Assembly: GCF_008831045.1 (NCBI RefSeq)
Contig: NZ_WAJS01000010.1
Location: 1 to 64,000, forward strand
DNA from: Adlercreutzia muris
GTDB lineage: Bacteria; Actinomycetota; Coriobacteriia; Coriobacteriales; Eggerthellaceae
DNA length: 64,000 bases
Direction: 5' to 3'
The position numbers were made by a program, and so were the translations under genes. The notes beneath the pieces were generated by a model. It was not told where the DNA came from. It ran no database searches and was given only the letters and a program-made list of their open reading frames with translations. This document shows, in pieces, positions 46,459 to 53,589 of the stretch. Position 1 is the stretch's first letter, and each line of letters starts with the position of its first letter.

Positions 46459-47190
46459 CTAGTTTGGAAGTGGCAAGATTTCGGAGTTTTTCAACGGGCG
46501 CCCAGCATGCTCGATGATGCGATCGGCCAATATGTCCAGGGCGTCTATCACGGGCAGGCCCGCCGCCTCGCCGCGACCTCTAAAGGCCAGCGATAGCTCG
46601 GTGCAACCGAGCACCACCCCGTCGCAGCCCATGGCGCAAAAGGGGGCAGCCAGCCCGTCCAGGGCGGTCGGGTCAACGGGCAGTCCCGCCTTCACCTGGT
46701 CGAAGATGATCGAGCTTACGGCCCGCTGTCCCGCGCGATCGGGGTAGTGGGCCGCCACGCCCGCCTCGGCGCCCGCCCGGCCGTATACGTCGGAAAGCAC
46801 GGTGCCGGCTGTGGCCAGCACACCTACCCGGCGCAGACCCATCGCGGCCGTTGCTGCCATGGTCTCGCGCACCATGTGGATGAGGGGAACGGAAAGGGCG
46901 CTCTGCACCTCGTCGAAGAACGAATGGGCCGTGTTGCAGGGCAGTGCCAGAAGATCGCATCCGCAGGCGGCCAGCAACTGTCCGTCCTCGACGAGCGCCG
47001 CCACCGGGGAGCGAGAGCTCGCGCCGGTGAGGAATGCCGTGCGATCGGGAATGGCCGTGTCGTTGAAGGCGAGGGTGCGCACGTGGTCCTGGTCGCAGCG
47101 GGCGTCGGTGCGCTCCACGAGCCGTCGCAGGAAGTGGGCCGTGGCCCCCGGGCCCACGCCGCCGAGCACGCCCACCAAATGGGCGGTCAC
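46459..47190 (-). CDS. aspartate/glutamate racemase family protein
   Basis: 243 residues from GTG 47190, overlapping the upstream ATP-grasp gene by 4 bases (GTGA). The two catalytic cysteines are in ALPCNTAHSF and LGCTELSL, and the N-terminus VGVLGGVGPGATAHF is typical of the YgeA/aspartate racemase branch rather than MurI. It interconverts L- and D-aspartate (or glutamate) without a cofactor. Coupling with the ligase-like gene points to supply of D-aspartate for the cell wall. Confidence 0.87.
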   Translation of the reverse strand: MTAHLVGVLGGVGPGATAHFLRRLVERTDARCDQDHVRTLAFNDTAIPDRTAFLTGASSRSPVAALVEDGQLLAACGCDLLALPCNTAHSFFDEVQSALSVPLIHMVRETMAATAAMGLRRVGVLATAGTVLSDVYGRAGAEAGVAAHYPDRAGQRAVSSIIFDQVKAGLPVDPTALDGLAAPFCAMGCDGVVLGCTELSLAFRGRGEAAGLPVIDALDILADRIIEHAGRPLKNSEILPLPN

Positions 47191-48620
47191 AGGATCGCTC
47201 CCGCCCAGCAGTCATCGGTCCCCTTGAATGCGGCGGACGCAGGCGCGCCGTCGGCGGAGGGCGCGGAGGCCTCCTGCCCGCAGTCGGGGCTCCCATCAGG
47301 CGCAGGCCCGTGCCCAGCACGGGCCGGGTGCGGGGTTACCCCGCACCCGAAAGAGACTTCCCCGCGCATTTCCCGGGCCCGTTTGGCGGCCAAGGCCGCT
47401 CGACAGGTGCGCCATTGGCGGGCAGCGAACACGAGGGGGTAGAGTCGTCGCCGCAGACTGCGCTCGGCCTCATAGTCCAAAGGGTCGGCATCGCGGCCCA
47501 AGGCGTACAGGCCGCGCACCTCGCGCCTAAGGTCGTCGTCTCGGATGTAGTCCATTAGGATGGCCTTCGGCACCACGGTGTACAGCGAGTCGGTGGTGCG
47601 GGCTACGGTGAGCCCGGCCGGAAGCCCGCGGCCCTCCACGAGGTCGTCCACGAGCCAGCGGGCCACGTTGTAGCCGGCGGCCGTCACATAGTAGTTGCTG
47701 CGGCCGAGCCGCGTGTTGATCTCGAAGAACACGTGGCTGCCGTCGCGCGGATCCACCTTGATGTCAAAGTTCGCGAAGCCGGTGTAGCCCACGGCCTCCA
47801 AAAGCCGCGTCGCCTCGGCCACGACGGTCTCGTCCACCCGGCTCACAATGGCCAGCGGGTTGCCCACCCCCATGGGCCGCATGTCTTCCAGAAGCGTCTG
47901 GCCGAAGGCGGCGAAGCGCACTTTTCCCGTCTGATCGGAATAGGTGGTCAAGATGCGCATGTGGGTGTCGTCGCCGGGAATGGTCTCCTGAATGAGAAAC
48001 GATCCGTCGTAGCGGCTTTTCTGCACGGCGCCGAGCACGCGGGCGAGTTCGGCGCCGTCGCGGGGGAAGAACACCTTCTCCTTGCCGGGAAAGTCGGCAT
48101 AGTGGTAGGCCGCCGAGGAGGCGGGCTTGGCCACGACGGGGAAGGGGAAGGGGAGCTTCAGCGCGGCGGGGTCGGCATCGGGGTCGCCTACGTCGAAGAT
48201 AACGGTGCGCGGGGTGGGCACGCCGACTTCGGCGCACAGGGCGTAGAAACGCTCCTTGTCGGTGAGGCGGTTTAGGAGATCCTCGCCGATGTAGGGGATG
48301 ATGAAGGCGTCTTCGAGCTGGGCGCGCATCTCCACGATGGTGCGCACGTACCAGTCGCCGCAGCCGAGCAACAGCAGGGGGCGGTGGTCGAAGCACTCGG
48401 CCACATCGGCCAGGGTGGACAGCAGCACCTCGCGGCGCTCCAGATGCGGTACCACCCGGTTCACGAGGATGGAGGAGTCGCCGCACATATGGCAGTCGGC
48501 CTGGGACAGCACGAGGGACACGATGCCGTAGGCCTCATGGAAAGCCCGCGCCAGGCTGTAGGCACCGATGTCGCCCCCGAGTATGACGGGTAGCACGTCC
48601 GGGGCGTCGGTTCTCTCCAT
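47187..48620 (-). CDS. ATP-grasp ligase, D-aspartate ligase (Asl) type
   Basis: 477 residues from ATG 48620, 9 bases after AGGAG; the frame runs far upstream but only through non-coding sequence. The protein opens PVILGGDIGAYSLARAFHEA. Later blocks IPYIGEDLLNRLTDKERFY, FLIQETIPGDDTHMRIL, YTGFANFDIKVDPRDG and FFEINTRLGRSNYYVT follow the order I recall for the D-aspartate ligase of Enterococcus faecium, which adds D-Asp to the lysine of the peptidoglycan precursor. The family also contains other carboxylate-amine ligases. The last 55 residues are a low-complexity tail. It is the first gene of a unit with the racemase and probably asnB. Confidence 0.75.
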   Translation of the reverse strand: MERTDAPDVLPVILGGDIGAYSLARAFHEAYGIVSLVLSQADCHMCGDSSILVNRVVPHLERREVLLSTLADVAECFDHRPLLLLGCGDWYVRTIVEMRAQLEDAFIIPYIGEDLLNRLTDKERFYALCAEVGVPTPRTVIFDVGDPDADPAALKLPFPFPVVAKPASSAAYHYADFPGKEKVFFPRDGAELARVLGAVQKSRYDGSFLIQETIPGDDTHMRILTTYSDQTGKVRFAAFGQTLLEDMRPMGVGNPLAIVSRVDETVVAEATRLLEAVGYTGFANFDIKVDPRDGSHVFFEINTRLGRSNYYVTAAGYNVARWLVDDLVEGRGLPAGLTVARTTDSLYTVVPKAILMDYIRDDDLRREVRGLYALGRDADPLDYEAERSLRRRLYPLVFAARQWRTCRAALAAKRAREMRGEVSFGCGVTPHPARAGHGPAPDGSPDCGQEASAPSADGAPASAAFKGTDDCWAGAIL

Positions 48621-48775
48621 AGGTCTCATCTCCTGCATCGGCGAGGGTTTCGGTACAGGAAAGATGATAGAAAAAGCCCTCATTACGCATCCCATAGCAA
48701 ATGCTGAAGAAAGCGTAAGGAGGGCGAAACTTTTCCTTACGAAGGGAACGGTCGTCGACGAATTCCTCGCGTGCA

Positions 48776-48893
48776 GGGTCGGGGCGGCCGGTGTTTCGAC
48801 CGAGCGAGTTCCGCAGCGACCGGGAGTGCCCGGTGGGCACTCCCGCAAAGCGAGGACTGTCTGAGCGAATCGGAATACCGGGCGCCCCGACCC
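48776..48893 (+). repeat. dispersed intergenic element, copy 4
   Basis: Outer arms 48776-48794 and 48875-48893 match in 17 of 19 positions. Inside are TTCCGCAGCGACC, a perfect 10-bp inner hairpin (GGGAGTGCCC with GGGCACTCCC), and GCAAAGCGAGGACTG then GAGCG. The inner and outer stems differ in sequence from those of copies 1 and 2 but keep pairing. Confidence 0.75.
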
Positions 48894-48904
48894 GAAGGGG
48901 TAGC

Positions 48905-50194
48905 CTACGCTGCGACCAGCCGCTCCAGCGCGGCTAGCTTCACGCAACAGCAGAACACGTCCATGGCGGCGTCCAGCTCCTCGAGGGGCGGCAGCGACGG
49001 CGCGATGCGGATGTTGGAATCGGCCGGGTCGTCGCCGTAGGGCCAGGTGGCGCCCGCGCCGGTCATGGTCACGCCGGCCTCCTTCGCCAGGGCCACGATG
49101 CGGCGGGCGGTGCCCTCGGGCCCCTCGAAGCTCACGAAGTAACCGCCCCGGGGGTTCGTCCACGTGGCAATGCCGGCCTCGCCCAGCTCCTCGTCCAGAC
49201 GGCGGCACACCAGGTCGAACTTCGGCGCCATGAGCTCGCCGTGGCGCGCCATGTGGGCGGCAAGGCCCGCGCCCTCGTCCAGGAACCGGGCATGGCGCAG
49301 CTGGTTCAGCTTGTCGTGGCCGATGGCCTGGGCGCTCATGTGGCGCTTGATCTCCGCTACGTTGGCGGGACTCGCCGCCACGGCCGCCACGCCGGCCCCG
49401 GGGAAGGTGATCTTGGAAGTGGAACCGAACTTCAGGTAGCGGTCGGGGTTGCCCGCCTCGCGGCAGGCCGTGGCGATGTCGAGCACGGTATCCTGCTCGG
49501 CCGCATCGGCGGAGAAGTGGTGCACGGCGTAGGCGTTGTCCCAGAAGATGCGGAAGTCAGGCGCGGCGGCGTCCATGGCCGCCAGGCGGCGCACCACGTC
49601 ATCGGAGTAGGTGACGCCCGTGGGGTTCGAGTACTTCGGCACGCACCAGATGCCCTTCACGGCTGCATCGGCGGCCACGAGGCGCTCCACCTCGTCCATG
49701 TCCGGGCCGTGCTCGTCCATGGGCACGGGAATCATCTCGATGCCCAGAGCCTCGCAGATGGCGAAGTGGCGGTCGTAGCCCGGCACGGGGCACAGCCACC
49801 TCACTCGGGGCAGCCGGCTCCAGGGCCCGTTTCCCTGGGTGCCGAACAGCATGTATCGCACCATGGCGTCGTACATGGCCGTGAGGCTGGCGTTGCCCAG
49901 CACGATGACATTTTCGGGCTCATCGTCCAGCAGCGTCGCCATGAGCCGCTTCGCCTCGGGGATGCCGTCGAGCACTCCGTAGTTGCGGCAGTCGGTGCCG
50001 TCCTCGGCGGTAAGGTCGGCGGTTGCGTCCAGAGCGTCCAACAGGGGTAGCGACAGCTCCAGCTGCGCCGCCGACGGCTTGCCGCGGGCCATGTTCAGGG
50101 AAAGCCCCCGGGCGACCATCTCGTCGTAGCGGGCCCGCACGGCCGCGAGCTCGGTCTCCAATTCCGTCTTCGTCATGGCTGCGTAGCGCGGCAT
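48905..50194 (-). CDS. aspartate-aminotransferase-like PLP enzyme (AspB-4 / MocR-type fold I)
   Basis: 429 residues from ATG 50194 (AAAGGACGG). The PLP lysine is in FGSTSKITFPG. Other marks are NMARGKPSAAQLELS, NYGVLDGIPEAKRLMA, VPKYSNPTGVTYS, and the substrate-carboxylate arginine in NIRIAPSLPPLEEL. These match the actinobacterial-type aspartate aminotransferases (Aminotran_MocR group), which lack the DNA-binding domain of MocR regulators. It would make L-aspartate from oxaloacetate and glutamate. The placement before the ligase-racemase-asnB unit on the same strand fits supply of aspartate to that route, though the repeat element and 284 bases lie between. Confidence 0.85.
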   Translation of the reverse strand: MPRYAAMTKTELETELAAVRARYDEMVARGLSLNMARGKPSAAQLELSLPLLDALDATADLTAEDGTDCRNYGVLDGIPEAKRLMATLLDDEPENVIVLGNASLTAMYDAMVRYMLFGTQGNGPWSRLPRVRWLCPVPGYDRHFAICEALGIEMIPVPMDEHGPDMDEVERLVAADAAVKGIWCVPKYSNPTGVTYSDDVVRRLAAMDAAAPDFRIFWDNAYAVHHFSADAAEQDTVLDIATACREAGNPDRYLKFGSTSKITFPGAGVAAVAASPANVAEIKRHMSAQAIGHDKLNQLRHARFLDEGAGLAAHMARHGELMAPKFDLVCRRLDEELGEAGIATWTNPRGGYFVSFEGPEGTARRIVALAKEAGVTMTGAGATWPYGDDPADSNIRIAPSLPPLEELDAAMDVFCCCVKLAALERLVAA

Positions 50195-50262
50195 CTTCCG
50201 TCCTTTCGCCGTAAAACTGCTCGTCTGCATAAGATGATGGCCTTCACTCCATCGCGGTAAAG

Positions 50263-50268
50263 TATAAT
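50263..50268 (+). promoter_or_regulatory. TATAAT box, probable putP promoter
   Basis: A perfect -10 box with no clear -35 partner. Transcription from it would carry the element at 50331-50440 in the putP leader. Confidence 0.45.
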
Positions 50269-50330
50269 CCCAACGGTAAGGTTATCGGCACGGAATATGG
50301 CACTTCGCAAGAATGGCTGGCTATACGGTG

Positions 50331-50440
50331 TCGGTTTCGGCAGGGGGTCCGCGCGCAGATTCCGCAGCGACGAGAACAGTCCAGGGGGCGGTTCCCCGAA
50401 GCGAGGACTGCCCGAGCGCGGCGCCCCCTGCCGAAACCGA
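50331..50440 (+). repeat. dispersed intergenic element, copy 2 (in the putP leader)
   Basis: Perfect 17-bp terminal inverted repeats: TCGGTTTCGGCAGGGGG (50331-50347) and CCCCCTGCCGAAACCGA (50424-50440). The core reads AGATTCCGCAGCGACGAGAA, then CGAAGCGAGGACTGCCCGAG. The total of 110 bp equals copy 1. It lies in the 5' region of putP, 51 bases before the start codon. Confidence 0.8.
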
Positions 50441-50491
50441 CCCCCGGGGAGTCCCAAGCGTGTTGAAAAGGTTCTCGCAGAAGGGGGAAAT

Positions 50492-52054
50492 ATGATCGAA
50501 AGCGACTTCTGGGTAGTTTTCGCCATGCTCATCTACTTCGTCGTCGTGGTCGTCATCGGCTTCGTCTACGCGCGGCGCTCCAACTCGTCGAGTGAGGAGT
50601 ACTTCCTCGGCGGGCGCGGGCTGGGCCCGTGGCTCACGGCCCTGTCGGCCGAGGCCTCGGACATGTCGGGGTGGCTGCTCATGGGCCTGCCCGGCGTGGC
50701 CTACTTCACCGGTGCGTCCGATGCCATGTGGACGGCCATCGGCCTGGTTATCGGCACGTACCTGAACTGGAAGTTCGTGGCCAAGCGCCTGCGCAAGTAC
50801 TCCGAGAAAGCCGGTAACGCCATCACGGTGCCCGACTTCTTCAGCAACCGCTTCCACGACAAGAAGCACATCCTCATGACCATCGCCGCGGTCATCATCC
50901 TTTTGTTCTTCACCATCTACACGGCCTCGTGCTTCGTGACCGTGGGCAAGCTGTTCGCCACGCTGTTCGGCTGGGATTACGCGGCCATGATGGTCATCGG
51001 CGCCATCATCGTGTTTCTGTACACCTTCATGGGCGGGTATCTCTCGGTGTGCACCACCGATCTCGTGCAGGGCACCCTCATGTTCTGCGCGCTCGTGACC
51101 ATCTTCGTCGGCAGCGTCACGGCGGCCGGCGGTGTGGAGAACACTGTGGCGTTCCTCCAGTCCATCCCCGGCTTCCTGTCGGCTACCCAGATCGCCACCC
51201 CCGTGCTCGACGAGGGGGGCGCCCAGGTCATGATCGACGGGCTGCCGCAGTTCGGCGACGCCAACACCTACGGCATCATCACCATCGTAAGCGGCCTGGC
51301 CTGGGGCCTCGGCTACTTCGGTATGCCCCAGGTGCTCATCCGCTTCATGTCCATCCGCCACTCCGACGAGATCAAGAAGTCCCGCCTCATCGCCATGATC
51401 TGGCTCGTGGTGTCCATGAGCGCCGCCGTGTGCATCGGCCTTATCGGCCGCGCGTATCTGCCCGACGCCTTCGCCACCCAGGCGGCGGCCGAGAGCGTGT
51501 TCATCGTGCTGGCCCAGATCCTCTTGCCGTCGTTCTTCTGCGGCCTGGTGGTCTCGGGCATCTTCGCGGCGGCCATGAGCTCGTCGTCCTCCTATCTGCT
51601 CATCTCGGGCAGCGCGGTGGCCACGAACATCTTCAAGGGCCTTATCAAGCGCGACGCCACCGACCGCCAGGTCATGATCGTGGCCCGCGTGACGCTCACC
51701 TGCATCCTCGTGCTCGGGTGCTTCTTGGCCATGGATCAGAACTCCTCCATCTTCAACATCGTGTCCTACGCCTGGGCCGGCTTCGGCGCCTCGTTCGGCC
51801 CGCTCATGTTGTGTTCGCTGTATTGGCGCCGCACCACGCTGCCCGGCGCCATCGCCGGCATGCTCACCGGTGCCGCCACGGTCATCATCTGGAACAACTT
51901 CATCGCGCCTCTGGGCGGGTGGTTCGCCGTCTACGAGCTTTTGCCCGGCTTCGTGCTGGCGCTGCTGGTGATCATCGTGGTCTCCAAGCTCACGCCCGAG
52001 CCCAGCAAGGAGGTCACCGACGACTTCGACACCTACATGGAGCTGGATGTGTAG
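50492..52054 (+). CDS. putP: sodium/proline symporter
   Basis: 520 residues from ATG 50492 (AAGGGGGAA). Thirteen transmembrane helices of the sodium:solute symporter fold are visible. Marks include SSSEEYFLGGRGLGPW, SAEASDMSGWLLMGLPG in TM2 (sodium and substrate site), GMPQVLIRFMSIR, and FAAAMSSSSSYLLISG in TM9, where serines bind sodium. It imports proline with sodium. In anaerobic Eggerthellaceae proline may be a carbon or electron acceptor source or an osmoprotectant. The 5' leader carries one copy of the dispersed element. Confidence 0.92.
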   Translation: MIESDFWVVFAMLIYFVVVVVIGFVYARRSNSSSEEYFLGGRGLGPWLTALSAEASDMSGWLLMGLPGVAYFTGASDAMWTAIGLVIGTYLNWKFVAKRLRKYSEKAGNAITVPDFFSNRFHDKKHILMTIAAVIILLFFTIYTASCFVTVGKLFATLFGWDYAAMMVIGAIIVFLYTFMGGYLSVCTTDLVQGTLMFCALVTIFVGSVTAAGGVENTVAFLQSIPGFLSATQIATPVLDEGGAQVMIDGLPQFGDANTYGIITIVSGLAWGLGYFGMPQVLIRFMSIRHSDEIKKSRLIAMIWLVVSMSAAVCIGLIGRAYLPDAFATQAAAESVFIVLAQILLPSFFCGLVVSGIFAAAMSSSSSYLLISGSAVATNIFKGLIKRDATDRQVMIVARVTLTCILVLGCFLAMDQNSSIFNIVSYAWAGFGASFGPLMLCSLYWRRTTLPGAIAGMLTGAATVIIWNNFIAPLGGWFAVYELLPGFVLALLVIIVVSKLTPEPSKEVTDDFDTYMELDV

Positions 52055-52079
52055 CAGCGTATCCGCACCGCGCGTTATC

Positions 52080-52105
52080 GAGCCGCCTCCGGGCGGCTCC
52101 TTTTT
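52080..52105 (+). terminator. putP terminator
   Basis: GAGCCGCC (52080-52087) pairs with GGCGGCTC (52092-52099) around TCCG, with a T5 run after it. Confidence 0.85.
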
Positions 52106-52210
52106 CGCGCCGTTCTCTCCAAACAGTTCCCCAACAAGCGACCGCGCGGCAGGACAGCGGGCGGTATCTGGGCTACCATAGGCCGGTAACCGACGAACAA
52201 AGGGGAGCTC

Positions 52211-53404
52211 ATGCTGAAAGCCGTTGAGATCAAGCCGGATGTGTTCTGGGTGGGCGGTGTGGATTGGAACGAGCGCAACTTCCACGGCTATACCACCGAG
52301 CGCGGCAGCACCTACAATGCCTACCTCATCCTCGATGAGAAGATCACCCTCATCGACACCTGCAAGCGCCCCTTCGTGGGCGAGCTCATCGAGCGCATCG
52401 GCACCATCGTGGATCCGGCCAAGATAGACTACATCGTGTCGAACCACGTGGAGATGGACCACTCCGGCGGCCTGCCCGAGATGGCGGCCATCGCGCCGAA
52501 CGCCACCATCGTCACCGGCGCCCCCAAGGGCGTGGCGGGGCTCACCGCCCATTATGGCGAGGGATTGAACCTCCTGGGCGTGAAGACCGGCGACACGCTG
52601 AACATCGGCAAGCGCACCCTCACCTTCGTGCAGACGCCTATGGTGCACTGGCCCGATTCCATGGTCACCTACGACGAGTACGACCAGATCCTCTTCTCCA
52701 ACGACTCCTTCGGCCAGCACTACGCCTCCTCGAAGCGCTTCGACGACGAGGTGGGCCTGCCCGAGGTGCTCGTTCAGGCCCAGAAGTACTATGCGAACAT
52801 CGTGATGCCCTATGGGAAGAACGTGGAGGCGGCCCTGAAGGCCCTCGCCTCCCTCACCTTCGACATGATCGCGCCGGCCCACGGCATCATCTGGCGCAGC
52901 CACGTGCCCGAGATCTTGGCCATGTACCGGAAGTGGAGCAGCGGCGAGCCCGACGAGTATGCGCTCGTGGTGTACGACTCCATGTGGCACAGCACCGAGG
53001 CCATGGCCGTGGAGATCACCGAGGCCTTTGTGGAGATGGGCATCCCGGCGCGCTTGCTCGATCTGAAGGTGAACCACATCTCCGACATCATGGCCGAGGT
53101 GCTGATTGCCCGCTACATCGCCGTGGGCTCACCCACCCTGAACAAGACCATGATGCCCACGGTGTCGGCCTTTCTCTGCTACATGCGGGGCCTTGCGCCT
53201 GCGGGCCGGGTGGGCCTGCCCTTCGGCAGCTACGGTTGGGCGCCTATGGGTCCCAATGAGGTGTACCAGCAGCTGGAAAGCTGCAAGTTCACTCTGCCCG
53301 AGGCCCCCTTCACCCATCAATGGGTGGAAGACGGGGAGGGCTTGAACCACCTCCATGACGCCGTGGTCGACTTCGTCTCCCTGTTCCACGACAAGGTGCA
53401 GTAA
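52211..53404 (+). CDS. FprA-type A flavoprotein (oxygen or NO reductase)
   Basis: 397 residues. The N-terminal metallo-beta-lactamase-like domain carries the diiron ligands of SNHVEMDHSGG and later histidines (MVHWPDSM, APAHGIIW). The C-terminal flavodoxin domain (from about 255) starts VVYDSMWHSTEAMA for FMN binding. These proteins reduce O2 to water, or NO to N2O, and protect strict anaerobes. The usual rubredoxin partner is not adjacent. A GCTACCATAG string just upstream (52174-52183) is also found before the trigger-factor-like gene. The terminator at 53466-53498 follows. Confidence 0.92.
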   Translation: MLKAVEIKPDVFWVGGVDWNERNFHGYTTERGSTYNAYLILDEKITLIDTCKRPFVGELIERIGTIVDPAKIDYIVSNHVEMDHSGGLPEMAAIAPNATIVTGAPKGVAGLTAHYGEGLNLLGVKTGDTLNIGKRTLTFVQTPMVHWPDSMVTYDEYDQILFSNDSFGQHYASSKRFDDEVGLPEVLVQAQKYYANIVMPYGKNVEAALKALASLTFDMIAPAHGIIWRSHVPEILAMYRKWSSGEPDEYALVVYDSMWHSTEAMAVEITEAFVEMGIPARLLDLKVNHISDIMAEVLIARYIAVGSPTLNKTMMPTVSAFLCYMRGLAPAGRVGLPFGSYGWAPMGPNEVYQQLESCKFTLPEAPFTHQWVEDGEGLNHLHDAVVDFVSLFHDKVQ

Positions 53405-53465
53405 GAAAATAGGGATCGGCTCTTTCTGCGAGCTTGGGCGGGAGCGGCAGCCGTGCGGCGGGTAA

Positions 53466-53500
53466 AAAAAGGAACTCCCGGTGTGGGGAGTTCCTTTCAG
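53466..53500 (+). terminator. terminator after the A-type flavoprotein gene
   Basis: AAAGGAACTCCC pairs with GGGGAGTTCCTTT around a short GGTGT loop, flanked by A and T runs on both sides, so it can serve both strands. The convergent flavoprotein gene at 53590 also ends here. Confidence 0.8.
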
Positions 53501-53589
53501 GTAGGCTCTTGCGGTGCCGTAAAACTCGGGGAGCCAGCGAGCGGGGAGGGGAGGGGATGCCGGCTCCCGAGCAGATCGGAATGGACTGC

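Noticed and set aside
50321-53077. 918-codon open frame on the minus strand
   Set aside because: It runs antisense across putP, a terminator and the A-type flavoprotein gene, which no real gene would do.
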